Origin: Bacteroidota bacterium
GTDB lineage: Bacteria > Bacteroidota > Bacteroidia > M30B66
Direction of reading: 5' to 3'
DNA: 64,000 nt
NCBI GenBank assembly: GCA_027490225.1
Contig: JAIXYK010000053.1
Coordinates: 1-64,000, forward strand
The notes beneath the pieces were generated by a model. That model was not told the DNA's origin. It made no database searches and saw only the letters and a program-made list of their open reading frames with translations. Positions 7,083 through 17,050 of this stretch are shown piece by piece. Made by a program: the position numbers and the translations under genes. Each line of letters starts with the position of its first letter. Within the stretch, counting starts at the first letter, position 1.

Positions 7083-9826
7083 ATCATCTGATTATCTTTC
7101 AACTTAAAAGTTAATTCTCGAATAATTGAATCTGCTTTATCCATAAGTAATTTTTCTTCCATTTCTTGATTTTCTATTTCCTCACATAGTTTTGCCAATT
7201 CTGTATTCTCAGTCCGAATTAACAAGGGCCTGGCTTTGTGAGCTGTTAATTTTAGGTCATCTAAACTATGACTTTTTCGAGCTTCAATAAATTCGAGCAA
7301 TAGCGGTTTAGCAAATAATTCAAAATGGCCCTTTGGTTCTTCTTCTTGCTGATTGTCGGCTGTTACATCTGTGCCAAAATACTGATTGAATACCTGAATT
7401 AAATCACTATCCGTGAATGGCTTCATGACAAATTTATTCATGCCTGAACTGTAACATAAATCAACTTCCTGCTGCGTTACACTGGCCGATAGTGCCACAA
7501 TCGGTATTTGAATGCCTTTCATTCGTATGTTTTTTGCGGCCTCATAACCACCCATCAATGGCATCTTTACATCCATGAAAATTAAATCATATTCGTCTTC
7601 GTCAATAAGATCAATTACTTCACGACCATTATATGCGCGATAAATTTGAACGCTTGGAAAGTATTTTAACAACACATCTCTCGTAACAAGGAAATTATAA
7701 TCGTTGTCCTCTGCAATAATGATGTGCTTTGTATCTGCTAATGCTATTGGTTTTAGTTCCTTTTGAACCAGATCTTGTTCAGTAGCCAAAGAATAATTCA
7801 ACGTGTAACTAAAAATTGTTCCTACTCCCAAATTACTTGTCACTGCTAATTGCCCTCCCATTCGCTCCACAAGGTTTTTCGATATAGTTAATCCAAGTCC
7901 TGTACCTTCTGTGTTTGCTGTTGCGGTGCGATTAATCTGAACAAAGCTATCGAATATCTGCGTGAGCGCTTGTTGATCAATCCCAACTCCAGTGTCAATA
8001 ACTTCTACCAGCATTGAATCGGGATGTTTAGAAGCACTAATCTTAAATAAGACCCCGCCTTTCGAGGTAAATTTAATCGCATTGGATATTAAATTACTCC
8101 AGATTTGCGACAATCGAGCAGCATCGGCTTTAATAAATTGCGGTAGCTTATCATCAATTTCTATTTTCAAAAACAAACCTTTACTCAAAGCTTTTGTGTT
8201 GAATATCCGAATAATTTGATTGGCTTCTTTGCGCAAGTCAAAAGCTATTGGATGAAGTAAAAACTGACTTGATTCTAATTTGGCTAAATCAAGAATGTCG
8301 TTCAGAATAACTTGCATGTTTTCACCTGAATGACTGATAGCTTCGAGATATTCGCGGGTTTGATCATCATGTTGCTTATCGAGTAATAATCGGGAGAGTC
8401 CGTTAATGGCGTTCATTGGCGTACGAATTTCGTGACTCATGTTTGCCAAGAATTGTTGCTTGAGGTATTCACTCCGTTCGGCCCGATCTTTCTCTTTTTC
8501 AATTAGAATGTTTTTTTCTTCCAGCTCTTTTGCCGCGCGTTTCTTGATTTTAAACCTATTTATTAATACCAGTGTAATGAGTCCGAAAACAATAGCACCA
8601 GTTAAAAAAACATACTTTTGAAAAGTTTGTCTTTCTGCTCTTTCACTTTCACTGTCTCGATTTGCACGTTCTACTTTGAGCTGTTGGTCTTTTTTTTCGG
8701 TTTCAAAACGGGTTGTAAGTTCAGCTACATTTTTCTTTTGATCTTCTTCGTTTAATGAATCTTTGAGGGCGACAAACTTGCTCAAATAATCAAATGCAAG
8801 ATCTGTTCGTTTTAACTTTTTATAGATCTTTGAGAGGCGGTCATAAGCTTCTTTTCTTTCATAAGGTGTATTATGTACTATAGTCATTGGAAGGACCTCC
8901 AATAATATTGTTTCTGCTTCTTTCAATCGGTTCGATTCATAAAGCATGGTGCCAATTAGCAAGGATTCATAAATAAAATCTCCCGGTCTGTCGAGTTCTC
9001 TGAATATTTTCAATGCCTTAGAACAATAAGAAACCGATCCGATTCGGTCGCCCATATCGAACAATAATTGCCCTAAATTTTCATACACATATGCGAGTGC
9101 ATATTCATTTCCTGATAATTCATTGAAATACATCGATTTTTTATAATACATCTCCGCATCCTTCATTTTATTTAATCCCCTCAGTGCATTAGCCTTACCA
9201 AGATTCGAAACGGCCAATTTGATGGTGTCTTTTTTTTGTTCGTCTAATTCAATGGCCTGATCAAAATATGCAATCGCTTTACCGTATTCATTCATGCGGT
9301 TGTAGGCAGCGCCAATATTATAATAGGTGGTCGATTTCCATCCTCTTGAATCACAAGCTCTATCGAGTTTTTCAGCCTCGAGAAAACATTCAAGTCCTTT
9401 CGCATCTTCGTGATGATTCAAGTAATTCCATCCCCAATTGCCTAAAACAACGGTCGTATTGCAGGGGTCATTCAGGGCTTTAAAATGCTGCAAAGCATTC
9501 CTGTAATGTACATTGGCTGAATCATATTCGCCTGCTAACGAAAGGCTAAATGCCCAAATGTTTTCACTATCGCCTAATCCTTTTGGGAAATTAATTTTCT
9601 TCGATAATACATATGATTTTTTGGCGTAATAAATTCCCGAATCAGGCTGCGACTGACTGAAGTTAAATCCGATTTTCCAGAGCAATTCTGCTCGCACCTT
9701 ATCGTTCGATGCTTTGAGCAATAATTCCTTATCGGCCGCAATCGCCGACGGATCTTGCGCAAATGACTGAATTCCTAGGGATATCCAAATTGCAATAAGT
9801 AAATACCTGGTCGTCCCATACAACAT
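7079..9826 (-). CDS. TPR-containing hybrid sensor histidine kinase
   Basis: 915 residues. Domain order: signal peptide (ending SFAQ, ~24); periplasmic TPR repeats (~40-360); coiled coil; one membrane helix (~405-423); HisKA with His465 (FLANMSHEIRTPMN); HATPase with N box (SNLISNAIKFT) and G boxes (DTGVGI, GTGLGLTI); receiver with Asp752 (IFMDVKMP); and a C-terminal all-helical region with LTAHKAR at ~860-866 that looks like an HPt domain (His863). This suggests a His-Asp-His relay ending at Asp59 of the overlapping LytTR regulator. The TPR region presumably senses a protein or peptide ligand in the periplasm. The HPt call is the least certain part. Confidence 0.92.
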   Translation of the reverse strand: MLYGTTRYLLIAIWISLGIQSFAQDPSAIAADKELLLKASNDKVRAELLWKIGFNFSQSQPDSGIYYAKKSYVLSKKINFPKGLGDSENIWAFSLSLAGEYDSANVHYRNALQHFKALNDPCNTTVVLGNWGWNYLNHHEDAKGLECFLEAEKLDRACDSRGWKSTTYYNIGAAYNRMNEYGKAIAYFDQAIELDEQKKDTIKLAVSNLGKANALRGLNKMKDAEMYYKKSMYFNELSGNEYALAYVYENLGQLLFDMGDRIGSVSYCSKALKIFRELDRPGDFIYESLLIGTMLYESNRLKEAETILLEVLPMTIVHNTPYERKEAYDRLSKIYKKLKRTDLAFDYLSKFVALKDSLNEEDQKKNVAELTTRFETEKKDQQLKVERANRDSESERAERQTFQKYVFLTGAIVFGLITLVLINRFKIKKRAAKELEEKNILIEKEKDRAERSEYLKQQFLANMSHEIRTPMNAINGLSRLLLDKQHDDQTREYLEAISHSGENMQVILNDILDLAKLESSQFLLHPIAFDLRKEANQIIRIFNTKALSKGLFLKIEIDDKLPQFIKADAARLSQIWSNLISNAIKFTSKGGVLFKISASKHPDSMLVEVIDTGVGIDQQALTQIFDSFVQINRTATANTEGTGLGLTISKNLVERMGGQLAVTSNLGVGTIFSYTLNYSLATEQDLVQKELKPIALADTKHIIIAEDNDYNFLVTRDVLLKYFPSVQIYRAYNGREVIDLIDEDEYDLIFMDVKMPLMGGYEAAKNIRMKGIQIPIVALSASVTQQEVDLCYSSGMNKFVMKPFTDSDLIQVFNQYFGTDVTADNQQEEEPKGHFELFAKPLLLEFIEARKSHSLDDLKLTAHKARPLLIRTENTELAKLCEEIENQEMEEKLLMDKADSIIRELTFKLKDNQMI

Positions 9827-10308
9827 AGCTACAAATTAAATCTTTTCAGTTTAGATTATATAGCCATTCGCTCAAAATATACTCCGATTACTCATTAAAT
9901 TTTTATGTGGTGAAAAGAAGACTTTATGTTTGTTTAAATTAATTGTCCCTATTTTGTCGCATAAATTCTCAAATAAGAATAGCCAATTCCTCATTTGGCT
10001 TGAAATAATCTTAATGGCTTTGTTATGCTTAAGTTGCTTCCTTGCCTGGCTCTTTGTTTAAGATGAATCATTTTAATTCAAAGTATAGTTATGAATTTTA
10101 CGAATTTAAATTTAATGTAAATGATGTGTTTTTAATTAGTGATTTCTAATTATCGATCATTTTCCCATTTTCCCTTTCTCCTTTCCCCTTTCTCCTTTTA
10201 ACTTTTAACTTTCTCCTTATCTACCGTTCACTCACTATATACATCGTTTAATCATTATCTCTTTTACGGCCCAGCATTTTAACTGAATTTCGCCCAAAAC
10301 AATAACCC
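9827..10308. other. Intergenic region with a polypyrimidine tract
   Basis: 482 bp between divergent genes; it must carry both promoters. No gene, RNA or strong hairpin is visible. From about 10157 to 10220 the plus strand is almost pure C/T, with repeated CTTTCTCC/CCTTTC units followed by two AACTTTT units. This looks like a low-complexity tract. Confidence 0.5.
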
Positions 10309-12279
10309 ATGAAAAGAATATTTACACTTTTATTTTTGCTGCTTAGCAAATCATATGTATTGGTTGCACAATGGTCATTCGATCCTTTAAACCCACTTGT
10401 TTTTTGCGATGCACCAAATAATCAACTTGATTTACAATCTGTTCCCGATGGTGATGGCGGGTTGTTCTGCTTTTGGCGCGATGCACGCAATGGATCAGAA
10501 TCTACAAAAGTTTATGGGCAACACTTTGATACGAATGGAAATATACTTTGGGAACCCAATGGAAAATTGATTCTGGAAGAGCCAGGCGAAATCCGAAAAT
10601 TTAAACTGTATCATTATGAGGATGATAAATTGATTGTTGTTTGGTATAACTACAATGCTCCCTTGCTTTCCGACAATAAATTATTAGTTCAGCAAATCGA
10701 CGATAATGGCAATAAAATGTGGGAAGATGATTTAGAAATTTCTCATGCTAACACTACAGAATCTTCAGTAGTTTGGTATTTTGATGAGTTCGACCTGGTG
10801 AGAGATGAATATGGTTTTCATATTGGTTTCCTTTTTTCTAACGGTAGCGGTTATCAATTTAACCTGAGTAGATTTACTACTGATGGAATTCGCACAACGC
10901 CTATGCATGGGGTTGTTTATGGGAATGGCTACAATTCCTCGATTCGAATGATAGGAAATCAAGACAATGGAGTGTTTTTATATGGAAGAACTGGAAATGG
11001 TTCTGGTGCACCTTTAAGATGTGCCTACATTGATACACTGGCTACACCGAAGAATGATGCATGGCTTGGCTGGATGGTTGTGTCTGATGCGCCAGGATTA
11101 TCATTTGCTTACGACGCAATAGCGAACGAAGGCGGAATCACATTTATATGGGAAGGAGAAAGCACAATTAAAACGAATCGAATAGATACTGCAGGTGCTT
11201 TCATTTGGGGCGTTCAGCCCAAGTTAGTTTGCACAGCTCCCGGAAATGAAATTGGTTTTACTTTTAAAGAGAATAATGGCGATTATTTTGCTGTTTGGAA
11301 AGACAATCGACCCGGAATAGTTGGAAATTATGCTATTTATGGTCAGCGGTTTAATCAAAACGGCGACATGCTCTGGGGAGCAACTGGAGCTGAAATTGCC
11401 AATACATCGAACTTTAATCCTTTCGCAAAATTTACTTTCGATGAGGATTCTAATTTGGTTGTTTGCCATAACTCCTCTTTAGGTTTGCGTAAACACATAA
11501 TTTCTTCGCAGGGAATTCAAATTCTTGGAGGAAATGGGGGAGATGCATTAACCGGAAATGTCCAACCCAATCAAGATGATTACGAATTAATTCAATTAAA
11601 TAATCACATTATTCTTGCTGGAACGAGGTATAATCCCGGCGACAACAGTGTTTTTCTTTCTTGTATTGATGGTTGCGCATTCACCTCAATCACTGAAACG
11701 ATTTCTACTTGTTCCGATTATATTTTCTACGGACAAAATTTCACCGAGAGTGGTATATACGAGGTTGAAATTCCTGGCGATACCATCATAACTTTAAATT
11801 TGACAATAAACCTACCTGTTGCTTCTGTTACCTTATCTGGCGATACACTTATTGCTGAATCAAGTGAAGGAACATATTCATGGTGGAACTGCGATACACA
11901 AACCATCGAAGCAGAAAACCAAGTAAGTTTCATTCCTGAAGTAAGTGGAAATTACGCGTTAATTCTAAATTTAAATGGATGCACCGATACCACCGATTGT
12001 GTCAATTTAGTTATTACTGGACTGAATGATTTGATAAATGATTTGGATGTTCATGTATTCCCCAATCCTAGTTCTGATGTGTTTTCCATTTCATCGGCTA
12101 CATATTTACAAAACACATGGGTTTTCGTGTACAATTATGCTGGTCAATTGGTTTTAAATCCAATACATATGAATGGTAATTCATTAACTATTCATGCTGA
12201 AGAGCTCCCATCTGGAGTTTATCAGGTTGTTTTATTCAATGGAAATAAATTAGCCGAAAAACGCTGGATGAAAAATTAA
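10309..12279 (+). CDS. T9SS-exported protein of unknown function
   Basis: 656 residues with a signal peptide ending VLVAQ near residue 21. The body (~25-450) has Trp-rich repeats of the form 'VYGQHFDTNGNILWEPNG', 'YGQRFNQNGDMLWG' and 'VQQIDDNGNKMWED', probably a beta-propeller. A Cys module follows (TCSDYIFYGQNFTESG), then a Trp/Cys Ig-like module (WWNCDTQ...CTDTTDCVNL) and a type A sorting domain starting FPNPSSDVFSI. It should be exported and anchored or released by the type IX system. It is followed at 33 nt by a lipoprotein gene with which it may be co-transcribed. Confidence 0.85.
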   Translation: MKRIFTLLFLLLSKSYVLVAQWSFDPLNPLVFCDAPNNQLDLQSVPDGDGGLFCFWRDARNGSESTKVYGQHFDTNGNILWEPNGKLILEEPGEIRKFKLYHYEDDKLIVVWYNYNAPLLSDNKLLVQQIDDNGNKMWEDDLEISHANTTESSVVWYFDEFDLVRDEYGFHIGFLFSNGSGYQFNLSRFTTDGIRTTPMHGVVYGNGYNSSIRMIGNQDNGVFLYGRTGNGSGAPLRCAYIDTLATPKNDAWLGWMVVSDAPGLSFAYDAIANEGGITFIWEGESTIKTNRIDTAGAFIWGVQPKLVCTAPGNEIGFTFKENNGDYFAVWKDNRPGIVGNYAIYGQRFNQNGDMLWGATGAEIANTSNFNPFAKFTFDEDSNLVVCHNSSLGLRKHIISSQGIQILGGNGGDALTGNVQPNQDDYELIQLNNHIILAGTRYNPGDNSVFLSCIDGCAFTSITETISTCSDYIFYGQNFTESGIYEVEIPGDTIITLNLTINLPVASVTLSGDTLIAESSEGTYSWWNCDTQTIEAENQVSFIPEVSGNYALILNLNGCTDTTDCVNLVITGLNDLINDLDVHVFPNPSSDVFSISSATYLQNTWVFVYNYAGQLVLNPIHMNGNSLTIHAEELPSGVYQVVLFNGNKLAEKRWMKN

Positions 12280-12312
12280 TTCCTCTTGAATTCATTAAAC
12301 AATTAATAAAAA

Positions 12313-13407
12313 ATGAAAAGATTATTGAGAATTTCAATCCCTGCAATCTTTGTTTTGTTAGCTATTACAACTGGATGTAAAAAGGAAGAAAAACCACCCG
12401 GTATTGTGGAGTTAGTTCCGCCTTCTCCTTCATCACCCAAATCGGTTTATATCTGCGGATTCGAGATAAATGCCAATGGCAAGAATGTAGCAAAATACTG
12501 GAAAGATTCAGTGGAAGTAGTTTTAAGCGATGGGGTTAAAGATGCAGTTGCGCGCGCCATATGGGTAGAGGGGAATGACATTTATTTGGCCGGTAGCCGA
12601 AAAGTTTCAACTGCAGGAAGTTTAAGTGTTCCCGTGTATTGGAAAAACGGAGTTTTGTCAGACCTAAGTTCTGATCCAGCAGTACTTAGTGTGGCTAACG
12701 ATATTTTTGTACAAGGACAGAATGTGTATATCGTTGGTAATGAAAGAAATGCGGATGGAGTTTCAGTGGCAAAACTTTGGGTGAATGCCGTAGTTACTAA
12801 TTTGTCGGATGGTATCATTGATGCTGGTGCAACTGGGGTTTTCGTCCAAAATGGAACTATACATGTTGTAGGTTGGCAAAGTACTTCAGCTTCAAATAGC
12901 GCTCAGAAAGCTATTCATTGGACAAATGGTGTTCCTGAAGAATTGCCTTCTTACGATGCTGAATCGACTGCTTTCGATGTTGAAGTTAGTAATGGCAATG
13001 TATTTATAAGTGGTGTTTTAGAACTAGATAATGGTGAATTTAAAAGTATGCTTTGGAAAAATGGAGAGCCACTGTATACTTCGCCCTCTGTTGAAAATTT
13101 ACAAGCTAATAAATTGTTTGTTTCTAGTGGTGATGTATATATGGCGGGGAGTTATGGAATTAGTGGTTGCACGGCTTGTTATTGGAAAAATGGAAATTTA
13201 ACTGAGCTCTGTCCTCTTTATCCTTCTGAGGATATTCTGGCCAGTGCCAGCAGTATTTGTGTTGCAAATAACGATGTTTATGTTGTAGGGATGGGAAGCA
13301 ATTCATTATCAACAGGGTTTAATGGAATGTATTGGAAGAATGGTGAGCCGCATAGGCTTGGCAATTCTCCGTTCAACGGAGTCGCTTACGATATTTCCAT
13401 CAAATAA
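12313..13407 (+). CDS. Lipoprotein with ~50-residue propeller-like repeats
   Basis: 364 residues. The lipoprotein signal ends in the lipobox ITTGC, with Cys22 as the acylation site and KKEE following. Residues ~45-360 hold about six repeats built on 'DVYVVGxxxNxxGxxxAxYWKNGxxxxLxxG', alternating a 'VYIVG' strand with a 'WKNG' turn, which is typical of beta-propeller blades. It is probably outer-membrane or surface lipidated. It lies 33 nt downstream of a T9SS gene and is followed by a second lipoprotein gene (13466), forming a likely three-gene unit. No enzymatic motif is seen. Confidence 0.82.
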   Translation: MKRLLRISIPAIFVLLAITTGCKKEEKPPGIVELVPPSPSSPKSVYICGFEINANGKNVAKYWKDSVEVVLSDGVKDAVARAIWVEGNDIYLAGSRKVSTAGSLSVPVYWKNGVLSDLSSDPAVLSVANDIFVQGQNVYIVGNERNADGVSVAKLWVNAVVTNLSDGIIDAGATGVFVQNGTIHVVGWQSTSASNSAQKAIHWTNGVPEELPSYDAESTAFDVEVSNGNVFISGVLELDNGEFKSMLWKNGEPLYTSPSVENLQANKLFVSSGDVYMAGSYGISGCTACYWKNGNLTELCPLYPSEDILASASSICVANNDVYVVGMGSNSLSTGFNGMYWKNGEPHRLGNSPFNGVAYDISIK

Positions 13408-13465
13408 AATGTTCAATTCACAAAAAGAAAATAATCGTTTCGAAATACACGCTAATTTCTCAAAA

Positions 13466-14380
13466 ATGCATTTAAATAAATTGCTTTTCGTTTTCATCGC
13501 CTTAATTGGAATGGTTTCTTGCAATAAAGAAGATGAGCCCATTGAAGAAGTCATTCAAGAGGAAGAACAAATTGAAGTACCTTATATTATTGATCCTCCA
13601 GGATGTTATATTCAAAGTATGATCTCCTCAGATCTTGAGAATCAATATATATTCGACTATAGTGCTGTTTTTCCGAGCGTTTTGGAAAGGATGAAGGCAT
13701 ATAACAGTACAACTGGCAATGTGAATGAATCATACCGTTTTGAATATTTCATACAAGCAGCATTGCAACGGCCAATATTAGATACTGTTTTTAAATACCT
13801 AGGAGATATAGACAGTCAAGAATTAACGAATTGGCATACTGCCACAGTGTATAATTATTTTTTTTCAGAGGATAACAGTTATGAAGTTTTTAGCGCCGAT
13901 GTATACGCAAATGATCCTGATCCTGATTCTTCGGGAAACCGTTTCCTTTTGAAAGGGAATATTTTTTATACCTATGATGACTATAATTTATTAACTGGTG
14001 TGGAGTATGTAGATAATGCTACGAACATTGAATCGGGGACAGAAGCCGATAATTATCGAATGGTCATCATTCACGATACCGAACAACGTTTTCGTGAATT
14101 GCATTATTATAATTCGAATGATATCGAAACATATTATGAAATTCATACACCATCTGCATATTATCAGCCAACTCAACTGTCAAAAATATTTCATCCCGAT
14201 CATGGTTGGATGACTCGTTTTGCTCCACAAACCTCTATTTATTGGACGCAAGGTGTTGGAATAGTGAGTTACAACTATGAGTATCAAGTAAACGACAAAA
14301 ATTATGTTGTTGAGCAAACATGGAATGATGGAATTAACAGCTATACGGCAAGTTTATTCAACTACCATTGCTTCGATTAA
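13466..14380 (+). CDS. Lipoprotein of unknown function
   Basis: 304 residues from the ATG at 13466. The start is chosen because it gives a lipoprotein signal (MHLNKLLFVFIALIGMVSC, Cys19 followed by NKEDEP); the open frame runs upstream to 13322 but overlaps the previous gene. After the acidic linker the protein has no motif I recognise. It contains many Tyr and Asp residues and short phrases such as 'YFIQAALQRPIL' and 'NYEYQVNDKNYVVEQTW', suggesting beta structure. It is 58 nt after the preceding lipoprotein gene and probably in the same transcript. Confidence 0.75.
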   Translation: MHLNKLLFVFIALIGMVSCNKEDEPIEEVIQEEEQIEVPYIIDPPGCYIQSMISSDLENQYIFDYSAVFPSVLERMKAYNSTTGNVNESYRFEYFIQAALQRPILDTVFKYLGDIDSQELTNWHTATVYNYFFSEDNSYEVFSADVYANDPDPDSSGNRFLLKGNIFYTYDDYNLLTGVEYVDNATNIESGTEADNYRMVIIHDTEQRFRELHYYNSNDIETYYEIHTPSAYYQPTQLSKIFHPDHGWMTRFAPQTSIYWTQGVGIVSYNYEYQVNDKNYVVEQTWNDGINSYTASLFNYHCFD

Positions 14381-14835
14381 TAAACAAGAATTCTTAATTT
14401 CTGGTAAATCCTAGCTGTTGATTGCAGAGAGTTTAGGGTAAAAAGGAAATGTTTAGCACACCACATTAATCATCAATTTAATTTAATGTAAAATTGACAT
14501 CACTAACTATGTTCTTCAAAAGAATACCATCATCAAAGAAAATGAATAATGTATCTTTTGACAAATATTGATCGTTGAGAAAATTTGAAATTGTATTGTT
14601 CTGCTAACGAGAATTTCCATGTTTTAGGCTTAATTCATTTGTTTAATTCCAAAGAAATATGCTTCGTTCAATGCCTTTAAACTATTATTTTTATTGATTT
14701 GGTTTTACAAAAGTTATCTTTTGGGGTAAGTTGTTTTTTATTTTTTTGTGCAATACTTTTATCGACCGAAATGTGTCATTTGTCATCTAAAAAGACGGTT
14801 TTGTCGAAAATGCCTTGCGCCACTAATTAAATAAA
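14381..14835. promoter_or_regulatory. Long leader/promoter region of the glutamine synthetase gene
   Basis: 455 bp without a gene, very AT-rich. TATCTTTTG occurs twice (near 14551 and 14715), each close to the Bacteroidota -7 pattern TAnnTTTG; the second has a TTTG about 20 nt upstream. The length fits nitrogen-dependent control of the glnN-amt unit, but I see no clear riboswitch fold or dyad. Confidence 0.35.
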
Positions 14836-17028
14836 ATGAAAGAAATTCTTGAACTTACCGAAGAGTCAACAAAAGCAAAGACTCAAAATGGAAACTTAAA
14901 TACTCGTAAAATCTCAGATATTTTTGGAGAGAATATTTTCGACCTAAATACCTTGAAAGCATACGTTTCAGAAGAAACTTATGCGCAAATGAATAGCGTA
15001 GTATTAAAGCAAAAACCTATTGCTTCTGAAACAGTTGAAAAAATGGCTGATGCAATGATTAAATGGGCGCTTGGCAAAGGCGTAACACATTTTACACATT
15101 GGTTTCAACCGCTTACAGAATCTCCAGCCGAGAAACATGATGCATTTTTTAAACCAACCATCAATTTAGAAGCCCGAGGAATTGAAAGCCTTTCAGCGAG
15201 CGAATTAGTAAAACGTGAGCCTGATGGTTCTAGTTTTCCTTCTGGAGGTTTAAGACAAACACATTCAGCAAGAGGTTATACCATTTGGGACCCTTCTTCT
15301 CCTGCATTTATTCTTGAAACCAAACAAGGTAAAACATTATATATTCCAGCTGTATTTATTTCATATACAGGAGAATCTTTAGATTATAAAACACCATTGT
15401 TAAAGTCGAATAATGCACTAAACAAAGCAGCTACAGCTATTTGTCGCATGTTTGATGAAAATGTTGGTCACGTATTTTCAACGCTTGGCTGGGAACAAGA
15501 ATATTTTTTGGTGGATGAGCGTTTCTATAATGCTCGACCAGATTTACTGCTAGCCGGTAGAACAATTTTTGGCGGAAAATCAGCAAAAGGTCAGCAGCTC
15601 GATGATCATTATTTTGGTTCAATTCCTGAACGTGTTGAAGAGTTCATGAAAGAGTTTGAATACGAGTGTTTGAAACTTGGCATTCCTATTCTTACTCGTC
15701 ATAATGAGGTTGCACCGGGACAATACGAATGCGCTCCTATGTTTGAGGAGACAAATGTTGCAGTAGACCATAATCAGTTATTGCGTGATGTAATGTCTAA
15801 AACGGCCATCAAACATAAATTCAGAATTCTATTCAACGAAAAGCCATTTGCAGGACTCAATGGCAGCGGTAAGCATTGCAACTGGTCGCTTTCAACAAAT
15901 ACAGGGAAGAATTTACTTTCTCCAGGCGATACTCCAGGTTCAAACTTGCAATTCCTTACGTTTTTTATCAACGTTGTAAAGGCAATGCACGACAATGGCG
16001 ATTTGCTTCGGGCAAGTATTGCAACTGCAGGCAACGACCATAGACTTGGCGCAAATGAAGCTCCACCGGCTATAATTTCAGTTTTTACTGGTTCTCTCCT
16101 CGAAAAAGTGCTTAGTGGATTTTGGGCGTCTGGTTTAATGGATGTTAAAAATCCCGAACAAGAAGTAATCGATTTAGGACTTACCAAGATTCCACAAATA
16201 AATCGTGATTATAACGACCGGAACAGAACTTCACCTTTTCCATTTACAGATAATAGATTCGAATTTAGAGCTGTAGGAGCATCTGCTCATTGCGGCGCAC
16301 CAATTACAGTGTTAAATGCAATTGTAGCCGATCAGTTAAACAAATTCAAAAGTGAAGTTGATGCTTTGAATCAAAAAAATCCTGACACAAAGGCGAATAT
16401 TGTAACAGTTTTACAAGGTTACCAAAAAGCTGTAGAAAGAATAGTTTTCAATGGGAATGGTTACTCAAAAGAGTGGGAGGAAGAGGCTGCAAAACGCGGC
16501 TTGTCTAACAACAAAAATGCTCCAGCCGCTCTTAAAGCGTTGTTTACCGATGAGGCAAAATCTCTTTTCGACCGCTTGAATATTTTCACTCCGAGAGAGC
16601 TGGAAAGTCGCAGTGAAGTGATGTTAGAAAATTATATCAACAAACTTGATATTGAGGCCAAGCTGTTTCTCGAATTAGGACATACTTTTATTTTACCAGC
16701 TGCTTTTAAAACAATTAACAGGTTAAGTGAAGTGTTTAATAATTTTAAAAGCATGGGAATGGAAGAAAGTGCTAAAAGCCTTGTTCAGGAAAACGTTACA
16801 ACTATTACTTTTTTAAGTGACAAAATAACCAAAGATTTAATATCTCTTAAAAAGGAACTAGCTGAAGCGCGTGGGAAAGAACATGCAATCGATGCAGCTG
16901 AATACTATGCAAATCAAGTGAAACCATATTTTGAAAAATTAAGAATAAGCGTAGATTCTCTTGAAGAGCTTGTTGATAATGAATATTGGATGCTTCCTAA
17001 ATACAGAGAATTGCTATTTATCAGATAA
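14836..17028 (+). CDS. glnN: Glutamine synthetase type III
   Basis: 730 residues, the usual length for GSIII and much longer than GSI or GSII. It condenses glutamate and ammonia to glutamine with ATP. The catalytic core is present: 'HFTHWFQPLTE' near 75-85, 'GWEQEYFLVD' with the metal-binding Glu pair, 'PGQYECAPMFEE', 'NGSGKHCNWSL' and 'ANEAPPAIISVFTG'. The enzyme is cytosolic, and dodecameric in the family. It is 22 nt upstream of an ammonium channel gene, so uptake and assimilation are co-expressed. GSIII is common in Bacteroidota and cyanobacteria. Confidence 0.97.
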   Translation: MKEILELTEESTKAKTQNGNLNTRKISDIFGENIFDLNTLKAYVSEETYAQMNSVVLKQKPIASETVEKMADAMIKWALGKGVTHFTHWFQPLTESPAEKHDAFFKPTINLEARGIESLSASELVKREPDGSSFPSGGLRQTHSARGYTIWDPSSPAFILETKQGKTLYIPAVFISYTGESLDYKTPLLKSNNALNKAATAICRMFDENVGHVFSTLGWEQEYFLVDERFYNARPDLLLAGRTIFGGKSAKGQQLDDHYFGSIPERVEEFMKEFEYECLKLGIPILTRHNEVAPGQYECAPMFEETNVAVDHNQLLRDVMSKTAIKHKFRILFNEKPFAGLNGSGKHCNWSLSTNTGKNLLSPGDTPGSNLQFLTFFINVVKAMHDNGDLLRASIATAGNDHRLGANEAPPAIISVFTGSLLEKVLSGFWASGLMDVKNPEQEVIDLGLTKIPQINRDYNDRNRTSPFPFTDNRFEFRAVGASAHCGAPITVLNAIVADQLNKFKSEVDALNQKNPDTKANIVTVLQGYQKAVERIVFNGNGYSKEWEEEAAKRGLSNNKNAPAALKALFTDEAKSLFDRLNIFTPRELESRSEVMLENYINKLDIEAKLFLELGHTFILPAAFKTINRLSEVFNNFKSMGMEESAKSLVQENVTTITFLSDKITKDLISLKKELAEARGKEHAIDAAEYYANQVKPYFEKLRISVDSLEELVDNEYWMLPKYRELLFIR

Positions 17029-17050
17029 TTTACAACTTGAATAATTTGAT

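Noticed and set aside
10157-10220. Polypyrimidine tract as a possible regulatory RNA
   Set aside because: No stem can be drawn and the tract looks like simple low-complexity sequence.
13322-13465. Extended N-terminus of the second lipoprotein
   Set aside because: It overlaps the preceding gene and would hide the lipoprotein signal that begins at 13466.
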